Shown: positions 11,620 to 23,043 of the stretch, in pieces
Numbering within the stretch: the stretch's first letter is position 1
Layout: each line of letters opens with the position of its first letter
NCBI GenBank assembly: GCA_022495995.1
Contig: JAFEMH010002495.1
Coordinates: 273,327 to 337,326 of the forward strand
Length of the DNA stretch: 64,000 bases
Origin: Adenophora triphylla var. japonica
Taxonomy: Eukaryota > Streptophyta > Magnoliopsida > Asterales > Campanulaceae
Reading direction: 5' to 3'
The notes under the pieces: generated by a model
Told to the model about the DNA's origin: nothing
The model's input: only the letters and a program-made list of their open reading frames with translations
Databases searched by the model: none
Position numbers and translations under genes: made by a program

Positions 11620-12035
11620 TGTTATGAACTGGGTTTCTACTAAATCAATTATAATTGATAATTGAATCAATTACAATCGAATTGAACAGAATTAACGATT
11701 GGGGATGAGAGATAGAAGAAATTGAGGTTAAGAGAGAGAGAATTAGATTCAGAATGAGGGAAGAGAGAGAGAGTAAGAGAGAGAAGAGAGAGAGGAAGGA
11801 ATTTGTTTATTTTCATCATAATCCAAACAACCATTTCCATGCGCATAAGTATTGTTCAGCTACACGCCAAAATAACATAACGATATAACACGTGATAAAC
11901 ACCAAGCTTCAAAACGACAGCGTTGGCTACTGAGACCATGAAACGACGACGCAACATTAACGGAAATTCAAATTAAAACCCAACCACTACTCCTAACGGT
12001 AACTCCCAAATTCAAATGAACCCTAATTCATAACA
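11620..12035 (-). repeat. 3' LTR of the Reina-like element
   Basis: Identical by eye to 16764-17179. Contains a long GA-rich tract (GAGAGAGA runs, about 11725-11800 plus strand). Inside it, at 12036-12060, the minus strand reads GAAGCGGTGGGGAT, a polypurine tract. Confidence 0.95.
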
Positions 12036-12063
12036 ATCCCCACCGCTTCAAACAATCCTTGTC

Positions 12064-15000
12064 TCAAGGATTGAAAGTTGGAAAATTCGCTGATATTACT
12101 GGCCAATCTTCCCAAGTGGCATCTTCTGGAAGTGCATTTGTCCATTGAATCAGCACTTGAGCTGCGGGTCTTCCATTTTTCTTGATTAGTCGTCGATCTA
12201 ATATAGCTAAAGGTTCAACCAAGCAATTCCCAGCTTCATCAGTAATGGGCAGTGGACTAGCAGCTATTGGTGTATTTCCATGTCTCTTCTTCAGAAGTGA
12301 AACATGAAAAATGGGATGAATCCTGGCTGTGGAAGGAAGGTCCAGCTTGTAAGCTACCTTTCCCATTCGACTATGAATCTGATAGGGCCCAAAATATTTT
12401 GGAGAGAGCTTCATGTTCCTTCGTAATGCAAGGGAGGACTGCCTGTAAGGCTGTAGTTTAAGGTACACCCATTCTCCAACCTCGAATTCTCTTTCAGTTC
12501 GATTTTTATCAGCATTTTGTTTCATCCTTGCCTGAGCTTCCACCAATGCCTCCTTCAACATCTTAATCTGATTATCCCTGTCCCTCATAAACTCCTGTAC
12601 TGCATCTACCTTGGTGTATTGCTCATGTTGAAATAGGGACTGTGGGGGAGGGTAGCCATATAAGGCTTCAAATGGGGTTTTCTTTAAAGCTGTGTGATAG
12701 TTGCTATTGTACCACCACTCAGCTAATGGTAGCCACTGTGCCCACTGGTTAGGTTTCATACCACAAGTCATCCTCAAGTATTGTTCCAAACACCTATTGA
12801 GTCTCTCTGTTTGTCCATCCGTCTGAGGGTGAGAGCTGTGCTGAGTTGTAATGTAGTACCCATGAGGTGGAAAAGTTCTTGCCAAAACTGGCTCAAAAAC
12901 ACCTTATCCCTGTCTGTTGTAATTGTAACAGGTAAACCATGAAGTCTATAAACTTGATCAAAAAATACCTTGGCCACTTGATAAGCTGTAAATGGATGTT
13001 TCAAGGTAAAGAAATGACCATATTTGGTTAACCTGTCCACAACTACCAAAATGGTATCCCATTGATTCGAATTTGGAAGTCCCTCCACAAAATCCATTGC
13101 TATATCTGCCCAAGGTTTGTCAGGTATTGGGAGGGGTTGTAACAATCCAGGTGGTTGCACACTCTCAGCCTTGTTTTGTTGGCAAACATCACAAGGTTCT
13201 ACTCATTTCTTCACATCAGCTCTCATGGAAGGCCAAAAAAAATACTGAGAGATCCTTTTAAAGGTACCTTGAATTCCTGAATGCCCTCCCAAGGGTGATG
13301 AATGTAACTCAGCAATGATCCTCTGCCTCAAATCAGTATTACATCCCACATAAATTCTTCCTTCCTTCCTTAGCATACCATTCTGAAAAGTGAAGCCCTC
13401 AAATGCCGTGGGACAGACAACAATTCCCTCTATCACCTTTTGTATTTCCACATCACCTTCCATACTTTTAATCACCTGGTTTACCCACTCAGGTTGCACA
13501 ATCGAAAGGGCATTACATTGGCCAAGACTGAGCTCTTCATTTTGTCTCGAAAGAGCATCAGCCACTTTATTCTCCACCCTTTTCTTATAGCTAATTGTGT
13601 AGTCAAACCCCAATAGCTTAGAAACCCACCTCTGTTGCAAGCTGCTAGTGACTTTCTGTTCCATTAAATGCTTCAAACTTTCGTGATCAGTCTTGATTTG
13701 AAAAGTATGCCCACATAAGTAATGCCTCCATTTCTCCACTGCTAGGATGATGGCTAGAAATTCCTTTTCATACGTAGAGAGGCCCAAATGTTTGGGACAC
13801 AGAGCTTTGCTAAAGAAGGCTATTGGTTTTCCTCCTTGCATCAAAACTGCCCCAATCCCATTGTAGCAAGCATCAGTTTCTACAACAAATTCTTTGGAAA
13901 AATCTGGCATAGCCAACACAGGTGCACTACACATAGCTTGTTTCAACTTGGAAAATGCTACATCTGCTTCCTTGTCCCACTTAAACCCCCCTTTTTGCAA
14001 TAGCTTGGTCAGTGGTTTACTTATGAGACCATAATGTCGAATGAATTTCCTATAATAACCTGTCAGTCCCAAAAATCCTTGCAATCCTTTCACTGTTGTA
14101 GGAGTAGGCCAGTTAATCATACATTCAACTTTGCTAGGGTCAGTGGCAACCCCCATTCCATTCACAATGTGTCCAAGATACTCCACCTGAGTTTGGCCAA
14201 AAGTGCATTTACTTTTCTTGACAAATAAGTGGTGTTCCTTGAGGGTGTCTAAAACCAACCTCAGATGTTCCAAGTGATCCTCCCAATTAGAACTGTAGAT
14301 CAGAATATCATCGAAGAAAACCAAGAGAAATTTCCTCATAAAGTCTGCGAATACATGGTTCATCAAGGCTTGGAATGTGGCTGGTGCATTGGTTAACCCA
14401 AATGGCATCACTTTGAATTCGTAATGACCATGATGAGTTCGAAATGCAGTTTTGGGAATATCTTCTTCCTTTACCCTGATTTGATGATAACCCGACCTTA
14501 AATCCAACTTAGTGTAATACTTGGACCCATGTAATTCATCCAATAATTCATCAATGATGGGAATAGGAAATTTGTCCTTAATGGTCATGCTGTTTAGCTC
14601 CCTAAAGTCAATGCACATTCTCCAACTTCCATCTTTTTTCTTGACCAATAACACAGGAGAAGCAAAAGGACTAAAGCTGTGTTGGATGATCCCACTATTC
14701 AACATTTCAGCCACTAACTTCTCAATCTCAGCCTTCTGAAAATGAGGACACCTGTAAGGCCTTTTATTAACTGGTTGGCTGCCCTCCTTTAATGGAATCC
14801 CATGGTCCAAAAATCTGGTTGGGGGTAACTCAGTAGGCTCAGCAAATACCTCTTCATACTCTTCAATCAATTGTTGCATATCCTTCCTCACTTCTCCTTT
14901 ATCCTCTATTGTCAATGAGAATAATTGTAGCACTACTCCACAGGGCAATGCTTGTATCTCTTTTTCCAAAGCCATCATAGAGATAGATTTAATTACCACT

Positions 15001-16718
15001 GTGTCCTCTAACCCCTTCAAGTTAATTATCTCCCCATCATGTTTAAAGCTTAGAGTCATTGCTTTAAAGTCGAATGTAACTGGGCTCACAGTCTTTAGCC
15101 ATTGGATACCAAGCACTGCATCACATCCCCCCAAACTGAGGACCCTCATGTCAGTTTGAAACTGTTTGTCTTGCATCACCCAACTGAAATCCTTACACTT
15201 ACCATGACAAGCTATTTTTTCCCCATCAGCCACTGTTACCATCACCTCAGGAATACTTTCTACCACACACCCCAACCTTTTTGCTGCATTAATATCCAAA
15301 AAATCATGAGTACTACCACTATCAATCAATATGCTGAACTTCTTCTTTTTATACCATCCCACCAACTTAAGTGTTTGTAGTGCAGAACTCCCAGTCAAAG
15401 CATTGAGGGAAATATTCATTTCATTATCCTTCTCATTATTGTCATTAGCTTCTATACTTTCTTTTCCATTCAGTGTGTCATGCCATACTTCTTCCTCATC
15501 CTCAGCCACATTCAACATATAAATCTGCCTACTCTTGCATCTATGACCAAACTTGTAAGGTTCATCACAATTATAACAGAGGCCCTTATCTCTTCTAGCT
15601 TGCATTTCGGATTGTGACAGCTGTTTAATGGGGTAAGATGGTTTGGAATTCTGGTTCACAGATGATGAACTGATGGGGCTGAGTTTGGGTGTGAGTTGAG
15701 GTTTTGTAGTCATGGGTGATGTTGTTCTATAATTGGCTTGGGTTAAGGAATAAGAGGGGGATTTGTAACTCTGAGCTTTTTGTTTCTTAGTGGCAAAATC
15801 AATATGGGATTCCTCAATCAAAGCAATACTAATGGCCTGTGACAATGTAGTGGGAAATTGAACATGAACCCTATACCCAATCTCCTCATTTAAGCCCTTA
15901 ATGAAAACATTAGTATAATACCTCTCTGTCAAACAAGGGTTCTCTATCTTCATCAGTGACCTGAGCTGCTCGAATTTTCCCAAGTATTCCTTGACTGTTC
16001 CTTCTTGTTGTAACTTGCAGAATTCTCCCTCGATGTTTTCATGGATCTGGGGACCAAACCTCAATGATACCCTTCGAACAAACTGTCTCCATCCCAATCC
16101 TTCTAACTCCTCCAGGTAATTTTGGTACCAATACTCAGCATCCCCTTCGAAATGCATAGTAGCTAACTCAACCTTGTCTTCCTCAGGAACAGATCTATAC
16201 TTAAAAAATTTATTGCACTTTCTAACCCATCCTCTATAATCTATACCACCAAACTTAGGAAATTCAAGCTTCAAATGCTTCTTATAAGTCTCTGTCACCC
16301 CCTTATCTACCATTGTAGTCTCCTTCTTCTTATCCTCCTTGTCTAACCATTCTTCTTCATAGAACCCTTCGAAATCATCCATATCCAGATCTCTTTGCTT
16401 CTGATCCTGAACCTTAAATTTGTTCTCTCCATTTGGTCCTGCTCCTAAGATTGAATGCGATTTCTGCCCAGCTTGGTTAGATCCTCCTGTTTCTGGACCT
16501 TTGCCCTTGCTACTGCCTCCCTTCTGTTGCTGCTGTCCTACCATTAGACCCTTTATTTCATCAATAACCGCACGCATCCCATCGATGTCATTCTTCAGCT
16601 CCTGTTTATTGATGCTAATCGTTTCTTCTAAACGATTGTGACCATTCACCAAATCCTTAATTCTCTCATCGCATGATCTGAAGCTACTTTCCAGCGTATC
16701 GTATCTAGTTTCCACCAT
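12064..16718 (-). pseudogene. Reina-like gag-pol polyprotein, two lesions
   Basis: The main frame runs 16718-13203 (1171 residues). It has coiled gag N-terminus (residues 1-60), capsid around 140-300, zinc knuckle near 381-394 (CYNCDEPYKFGHRC), protease DSGSTHDF near 467, RT with KKKDGSWRMCIDFRELN and FFDD in the catalytic position, RNase H with VVETDACYNGIGAVL, and the start of integrase. A TGA at 13205-13203 interrupts it where a tryptophan is expected (KK-W-VEPC). The frame then continues unchanged to 12774 with CDVCQQNKAE, the DFVEGLP core and the TTDRDKVF motif. A one-base frame change near 12840-12890 follows. The last frame (to 12064) has HPQTDGQTERLNR with the catalytic Glu, then a chromodomain-like end (LIQWTNALPEDATWED). 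ATG at 16718 is 31 bases inside the primer site and is the natural start. So only two changes separate this copy from an intact polyprotein. Confidence 0.92.
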
Positions 16719-16748
16719 GACTGCAGCTCAGCTTCCTCGATCTAGAAA

Positions 16749-16760
16749 GCTCTGATACCA
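16749..16760 (-). other. Primer-binding site of the Reina-like element
   Basis: Minus-strand TGGTATCAGAGC lies three bases inside the 5' LTR and matches initiator tRNA-Met. It is the same primer as used by the copia element at 9593. Confidence 0.92.
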
Positions 16761-16763
16761 ATT

Positions 16764-17179
16764 TGTTATGAACTGGGTTTCTACTAAATCAATTATAATT
16801 GATAATTGAATCAATTACAATCGAATTGAACAGAATTAACGATTGGGGATGAGAGATAGAAGAAATTGAGGTTAAGAGAGAGAGAATTAGATTCAGAATG
16901 AGGGAAGAGAGAGAGAGTAAGAGAGAGAAGAGAGAGAGGAAGGAATTTGTTTATTTTCATCATAATCCAAACAACCATTTCCATGCGCATAAGTATTGTT
17001 CAGCTACACGCCAAAATAACATAACGATATAACACGTGATAAACACCAAGCTTCAAAACGACAGCGTTGGCTACTGAGACCATGAAACGACGACGCAACA
17101 TTAACGGAAATTCAAATTAAAACCCAACCACTACTCCTAACGGTAACTCCCAAATTCAAATGAACCCTAATTCATAACA
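16764..17179 (-). repeat. 5' LTR of the Reina-like element
   Basis: Identical by eye to the LTR at 11620-12035. The flanking GAATC completes the target duplication. LTRs are identical at insertion, so this is the youngest insertion in the window. Confidence 0.95.
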
Positions 17180-17277
17180 GAATCCAAGGAGCTTATAATT
17201 ATATCAATGGCGGATTAATCTTCTCCATTCATTTTTGCTGGAAGAGAAAGGAAATCGGTGTAATTTAATCTCAAGAA

Positions 17278-18170
17278 TGGCGTACATGAGTATGGGAGAG
17301 GCGAACAGAAGAATTACAGAATACCTAAACCGATTCTCCGACGCCATTTCATACCTAGACGCATCCACTCTCAAGCGCCTTCTTTCTCTCTCCTCCGAGT
17401 CTCCTTCCCTCATCTCTCTAGCCGACGCTCTCAACCTCACCAGGTATTAATTTCTTGATTTTTACTTAATTCGAATAATTTACTGAATTAGGGTTTAAAT
17501 TCTGATTCTAAAGCCTTTAGTTTGTGCCTTAATTCGTTGTGTGCAATAAGGGGTGTACGTTTGATGTTTATCTTTGAAAGTACAATTTATTTAGTGGTTG
17601 AGTTAGGATTATGGATTGTGGTACATTTTGAGATGCATACAGCTTTGATTTTGCTGAGTTAGGATTAAAAGTAGGTAACTAGCTTCTATTGTTGCTTATA
17701 TGCCATTCTTGGCATAGATGTATATATTTGTGCGTAAATGTGCATGTATGCTTACATCAATCTACTATTGTTTGGCCTGCTTGAACATCCACATAATTAA
17801 TGACTTAGTCTTTATGTTTGACTGAGTGCTTCCACTTTTGGGCGTACACATTTAACGTGCAATGTCTACATTCCCTAGTTGTTTCCATGATCAGGAAGAT
17901 TTTGCTTAGTGGAGTTGGGTTGTAGAATAGGTGGGAGTAAATTGAATAATATGGAATGTGAAATTGGTGGCATTTGGAGTAATTTTGGAGACAAATTAGG
18001 TTATATGGCCCAAAAGAACTATGAAAGGATCAAAATTTGTCTTCATAATTGGCGACTAATCAAGAAGGGGGGTTATATTTGTAATATTTGTCCCTTGTAT
18101 TCTGCAGGCTGATCATAAACTATCATATGCCTTGAGAAATTGTAATTCCCACAGTGAGACAAATATAAGG
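17278..18170 (+). pseudogene. EER5/THP1-like (TREX-2 PCI-domain) gene, internally deleted
   Basis: The first exon (17278-about 17441) starts MAYMSMGEANRRITEYLNRF and continues through LKRLLSLSSESPSLISLADALN, the conserved N-terminus of plant EER5/THP1. That protein is a PCI-domain subunit of the TREX-2 mRNA-export complex. It ends at a donor (CACCAG/GTATTA). A second exon at about 18108-18170, after TTCTGCAG, reads ADHKLSYALRNCN followed by ETNIR, matching the PCI region around two thirds along the family protein. The roughly 200 residues between should need 600 or more coding bases plus introns. Only 665 bp separate the exons and none of it resembles EER5. The locus therefore has a large internal deletion and no visible 3' exons. 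The intact 5' UTR and exon 1 suggest a once-native gene rather than processed cDNA. Promoter separated from it by the Reina-like insertion. Confidence 0.72.
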
Positions 18171-18599
18171 TTCGATTCGGGTCTTCTTGTTGCATATATT
18201 TTTGTATTGACATTTTATGATCTTCACGAGGAAATCATTTCAAATTTTCAACTCATCTGTTAGTTTCGAAGTGTGGATTGATTAATTAGTCATGATTAAT
18301 AAGGTTACCCAATAAGTCATTTCCTAATCACCATTATTTACTCATTAGGACTTGCTTTTTAGATGGCTGTGCCTGAATTTTCTTGTCCTTTTAGGCCTCA
18401 TAGTAAATACTTAAGAGCTGGAACCTGTTCCCTTCATTAGTTTGTTTGCCTTTGATGTTATTTTGTTTTATTATTATGTATCTAAAAGTTTTCTTGACCT
18501 ACCAATTGACATAATGAAATCTAGAGAATGATATCAAATTGTAATGAAATCTAGAAAATATATGACCACACAACACACATAAGAAGTCAAACAAATAAC
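18171..18599. other. No gene seen
   Basis: AT-rich sequence between the EER5-like exon and the GRWD1-like fragment. I looked for the next EER5 exon (an MILKYLIPV-type segment) and did not find it. Confidence 0.5.
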
Positions 18600-18863
18600 C
18601 TGATGAACAAAAAGAAGTTGTGGTGGCAAATCTGTAGGTGAATGGACTTCCTCTTTTGTTTGGGCTTTGAAATCAGCCTCCTCTTCCTCATCTCTTTCCA
18701 AAGAGAGATCCCAGATTCTGAGAAAACAGTTAAAACAAGTGTTATCACGAGAGTTGATTGTCAGAGGATGTCACTGCCAAGGTGGATGCTTCATGTGGAC
18801 TCCATTCAATAGACGTTATAGGGTGTTTATGGTATTCAAATGTGCTACAACTAAAATTTTGAA
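18600..18863 (-). pseudogene. GRWD1-like WD40 gene fragment, two exons
   Basis: Minus strand. Exon 1 (about 18863-18749) encodes FEYHKHPITSIEWSPHEAS then LAVTSSDNQL. Exon 2 (18717-18600) encodes IWDLSLERDEEEEADF then TDLPPQLLFVHQ, ending at a CAG/GT donor. Together this is the WD40 segment and acidic insert typical of plant glutamate-rich WD-repeat protein 1 (ribosome biogenesis/chromatin). The 31 bases between (18718-18748) start GT and end AG but are shorter than any usual plant intron, so the intron has probably been cut down. One T appears missing at the exon-1 start. No other exon is visible, so this is an isolated fragment lying opposite to the EER5 remnant. Confidence 0.72.
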
Positions 18864-19345
18864 AGTGAATATCAAGAATGTTTATGATTTTTTTCGATAA
18901 AAAATCAATCATTTCAAAATGATCCTTAAATCCCAAATGGACATTCATTTTGGGGACGGAGGGAGCAGTAAAAAGTGCAAATAAACAGGTAGTGCTTCGC
19001 AATTCTGAATACATACTTGTAGATCTTCAACACTGTGGCATTTACTATTTTTAGTTTACACAATTCAAGGGAGCAGAGGCATATGTCATAAGGGCTAATC
19101 AAGTTTTTAACAAAGAAGTTAAGGGTTAGCTTGATATGTTTGAATTGCATTTTATTTATGAATTTAAAATAGGTTTATTGTATATCCTTAACTATTAAGT
19201 AGAGTTGAGAGAGGTTTGTAATTAATTATGGACATTGTGTGTTATGGCATGTTTGATGGTAAGAAGTAAGAGATAGATATAACACCTCAACTGGGTGCTT
19301 TGCGAAAGGCTTACAATTGGGGCGTGAGCCTCCCACGTAATAGTG
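18864..19345. other. No gene seen; one Stowaway end
   Basis: GGGACGGAGGGAGCAGTA at 18952-18969 is a Stowaway-type terminus. The preceding AATGGACATTCATTTTG fits its subterminal sequence. The opposite terminus is not recognisable. The rest is AT-rich. Confidence 0.5.

Positions 19346-19428
<83 letters not shown>
19346..19428. repeat. (TA)n microsatellite, about 41 units
   Basis: Uninterrupted TA dinucleotides. It follows a CACGTAATAGTGTTA stretch and separates the GRWD1 region from the first of two diverged direct copies (19497-19740). Confidence 0.97.
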
Positions 19429-19429
<1 letters not shown>

Positions 19430-19496
19430 CAACCCCAAAAAATTAAGCCCGCAACAAAAAGAAAAAAAAAACTACCTCTATTCTGATTTACAGATT

Positions 19497-19740
19497 TTGA
19501 TTTACAATGTGTTCATGACCAATAAAAATCAGCATAAAACAACCCCAAATATTGCACTACATTTCTTAAGAGAAAATAGAAGGAATACATATTCTGATTT
19601 ACAATGTTTCGGACCAAATATTGAATGCTCTAGTGCGTTCAACTTCTCCACCACTAAAGTATTGGTGCCACTAATCGTGATGAATCTTTTATGAACAACA
19701 ACTTTGCCTTGGCATGATTTATATTTTCTTAGTACGGAGT
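19497..19740. repeat. Direct duplication, copy 1
   Basis: About 240 bp starting near TGTTCATGACCAATAAAAATC and ending near CGGAGTTACGGAGTATTTCT recurs about 1.7 kb downstream at 21197-21440, same orientation. Copy 1 and copy 2 differ by scattered substitutions. The similarity resumes near 20276-20370 and 21520-21620 (CAAACTAATTATCCTCAATG). The duplication is therefore larger, and copy 2 has a shorter middle. Confidence 0.8.
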
Positions 19741-20435
19741 TACGGAGTATTTCTTAATGTTCCCCAATGTCAGGCTTCTTCTCTAAATTGCCCTGATCAA
19801 TAGGTAAGTCTGGAAACTCAACGTCAACAAGTACATAGCCTTAAAATATGTAGTCCAAAGCAATAACCAAACAATAAAATATCCATTCTTCACAAAAAAT
19901 CTCACTGCATATTTAGGTCAAAGCTTAATGATCTCACTCGAAATCAAATGCAAAGTAGACTCTACAGCAAAAATATAAGATAATTAATTTTTTCGGCTTT
20001 TTTTTTTTCAAACTTCAATCATGTTCAAAATTAAAGAGAAACCATTAGCACTTGGATTTTTTTTTTTTTTTGTGGGGGGGGGTGGAGATGAGGTCACGAA
20101 GATAGTGATCGTTATTTGCAGCTGTAGGTCAGAGTATTTCTCCAATTATTGCTTATTTGCAGCAGCATTCAAGTAGATCTAGTCGGACAAGTACTGCTTT
20201 TTCTCATCACATACACACTCACACTATAAGCATAAAGAAATTACTGAATGAAGGAAAAACAGTTAATAAGGATAAAATACCAAACTAATTATCCTCAATG
20301 GTATACAATTTCACAATAGCCGTTGAACAACAAAAAGAAAAGAGAGTATGAGAAAAACTAAAAGAATGAATTTAACAAAAACCAAATTAATTTGCACTGC
20401 CTCCCACATAATAGTGGTTTCCGATCAGGGGCGAG

Positions 20436-20717
20436 ATCTACCTACTATGGTGCGGGTGCAAGTGCACCCATAAATTTCCAAAATTTAACAAGTAAAATAT
20501 ATATAAGTGCACCTTATGGACATATGAGATTGCTAGCACGTATGGTAAAGCTTCAGGTTTTTGACATATCTGTCTTATCTACCTACTATGGTGCGGGTGC
20601 AAGTGCACCCATAAATTTCCAAAATTTAACAAGTAAAATATATATAAGTGCACCTTATGGACATATGAGATTGCTAGCACGTATGGTAAAGCTTCAGGTT
20701 TTTGACATATCTGTCTT
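20436..20717. repeat. Perfect 141-bp tandem duplication
   Basis: The unit at 20436-20576 is repeated immediately at 20577-20717 with no difference seen. Each unit contains a hairpin, GGGTGC AAGT GCACCC. Because 141 is divisible by three the duplication leaves an open frame of 47-residue repeats, but the predicted peptide has no family features. The identity of the two copies implies a very recent event. Confidence 0.9.
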
Positions 20718-21196
20718 ATGTTTGACCCTTCATAATAACTTTCATGTCCAATTTTATTTTTAAACTAGTACTCATACTTGTGCCGATGATAGGGTGACGG
20801 TACATAATTAGTTAAAGTAACCATTGATTATTTTTTCCCGAAAATGTTTTTCATATTTCATTATGTGATTTAAATGATTACAAATTCTAATAATATAATC
20901 AAAAGTCTTATTGGAAATCAATGCACGGTCACTACAAATCAATGTGAAGTAATTTTCAGAAAAAAATCTCTCTCTCATCTCAATCTCTAAAACAAAAATT
21001 TATAAGCTGCAAAAAATATCAATGAATCCAACCCAACAATGTGTACGACAATTTGACGCCTTCTGTAAGAGCAACAACTTAGTCTTATTTTTTTACTGCA
21101 ATTTGGATAAAGCTTGACTAATATCCTACAAGTAATGTCCTGCAAGTGTAAAAAACGCCCGCAAAAAAAAGTATAAATAAATAAATAAACCTACTT

Positions 21197-21440
21197 GTGT
21201 TCATGACCAATAAAAATCAGCATAAAACAACCCTAAATATTGCATTACATTTCTTAAGAGAAAATAGAAGGAATACATATTTTGATTTACAATGTTCCTG
21301 GCCAAATATTGTATGCTCTTGTGCGTTCAACTTCTCCACCACTGAATTATTGGTTCCACTGATCGTGATAAATATTTTATGAACAATAACTTTGCCTTCG
21401 CATGATCAATATTTTCTTAGTTCGGAGTTACAAAGTATTT
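21197..21440. repeat. Direct duplication, copy 2
   Basis: Second copy of 19497-19740 as described there. A (C)9 run at 21687-21699 and poly-A/T tracts flank it; no gene is seen from 21440 to 22220. Confidence 0.8.
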
Positions 21441-22218
21441 CTCAATATTCCTGGCCAAACAATAAATTATCCATATTGCACCAGAAATCTCACTACATAT
21501 CCAAGTCAAGGCTTAATGATCCCAAACTAATTATCCTCAATGGTATACAATTTAACAATGGCCGTTGGGCAACAAAAAAAAGAAAGAAAAGAGAGTATGA
21601 GAAAAACTAAAAGAATGAACATACATTGATACAAACATAAAGAGAGGTAGGTCGGGTTCGGGAGGAAAACGGAGTGGCAGAGCCTACCTCCCCCCCCCCT
21701 CTTGCCCATTTATTTCTCTGCAATTAGTCACCAAACAATTGTGGCGTAACACTTGACGCTTCTAGGTTTGATGTTGCATTCTCTGATTTACCCTCACTCC
21801 CTTAACACACAAACATGCGAAAGAAAATGGTTGACATAATAACATTTTAGATGTTGCAATTCAGGAACTTGTGTCAAACAATGAGGATCTGTAGTGCTTT
21901 TTTTAACATGCGAAAGAAAGTATGGGAAGGTGGATGAGTTAGGTTATTTCATGCCTTCGGATCAGGTTTGAGTCTATTATTAAATGCTTTTTTGCCTTTT
22001 TAATTTGGGCTACTTATTAAATTACTTTTCAATTTAGTCCATTTGTTAAAATAATTGTACCAATATATATAACATGTTTACTTTTTAATTTCTCTTTCTT
22101 TTGTCGGTCCTTCATTGTTCTCTTTATTAAAACATTATATGATTATCTATAAATAAAAACTAATCAATTAAAATTTTATATTTTAATCTCATAAAAATAA
22201 TTATAATTTGTTGTTGTT

Positions 22219-22219
<1 letters not shown>

Positions 22220-22250
<31 letters not shown>

Positions 22251-22450
22251 AGGCTTGCCCACCTCAAGGCAAGCCCATTTTTGTAAGTCAATTCACTAAT
22301 AAGTCCATCAATTCACTGAAATTCCCTTAAAATCCCCACCCCAGAAGCGCCTAATATTAACTAGGGAGGGATAAACATCCACTCTAACTCCTGGGGGGAG
22401 TCGAACCCAGGACCTCCGTGTTGGTGTCCCAGTGCTCTGGCCATCAGGTT
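22220..22450 (-). mobile_element. tRNA-derived SINE
   Basis: On the minus strand the sequence near 22445-22430 reads ATGGCCAGAGCACTGG, a good RNA polymerase III A box. About 30 bases later GGTTCGACTCC (near 22400) is a perfect B box. The body then runs about 170 bp to a long poly-A (the T tract at 22220-22249 on the plus strand). Internal pol III promoter plus A-tail is the structure of plant SINEs. The tRNA-like head does not fold into a complete acceptor stem, so it is not a tRNA gene. Confidence 0.85.
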
Positions 22451-23043
22451 TGTATCATACTCAACTAGAAAACAATTAAAATATGAAGAAATCACTCTCA
22501 AGTCTCGACTGATTGACAGAGAAAACCAAAACAATTTTACACGAACGATCTTCAAATCAACCTCAGATGTAAATCTCATAGGTAAAACCTATCGCTGCTC
22601 TGGCCTTGTTTCAGCTTCGCCGTTGTCGCCACCGGCATAGATCTCGTAGGTTAAACCCTAACCCTATGTTTCTACATACATTGTGCACTTATGCTTCAAT
22701 ATCTATTTCAGAATATCAATTTGATATGAAACTAGATCTGATTTCAAATTATGTTCCTAGAAATTTTACATTAAATTTTTGTGATTCCTAAGCTCTGTCC
22801 AACGTCAATTTTCTATTGTGTTTGGATGTTATATTGATTCAGTATAAATTGCTTGGAATGATTTTCACCCAATATATGGAGCGTTCAAATTTTGACTTCT
22901 TTCTCATTGAATTGAATTGCTGGAGAGAAATCTAGTTGGATATACTGAATAATCTGGTCAATTGATTCCGATCGTATTTGCATCATTTGCTAAAGAAGTT
23001 ACTTTGTGCATTGTTCATTGATCAAATAGAGTAATTTTACCAG
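22451..23043. other. Spacer; possible 5' UTR of the acyl-CoA synthetase remnant
   Basis: No exon recognised. 22590-22680 has the look of a plant 5' UTR (CCGCCACCGG then AAACCCTAACCCTA). The only exon recognised downstream starts at 23044. Confidence 0.35.

Larger units (their letters stand above)
11620..17179 (-). mobile_element. Complete young Ty3/gypsy chromovirus (Reina-like)
   Basis: 416-bp LTRs at 11620-12035 and 16764-17179 read identical at every position I compared. Both begin TGTTATG and end ATAACA. The 5-bp target duplication GAATC is perfect (11615-11619 and 17180-17184). A tRNA-Met primer site sits at the right LTR and a purine-rich tract at the left LTR, giving minus orientation. 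Total 5560 bp. Small size, short LTRs and a C-terminal chromodomain-like segment fit the Reina chromovirus clade. It inserted about 98 bp upstream of the EER5-like start codon. Confidence 0.95.

Noticed and set aside
17909..18112. 67-codon plus-strand frame between the two EER5-like exons
   Set aside because: No similarity to the missing EER5 exons and no splice-consistent borders.
22380..22450. tRNA gene on the minus strand
   Set aside because: A and B boxes are good, but there is no complete cloverleaf and a long body with poly-A follows, so it is a SINE head.
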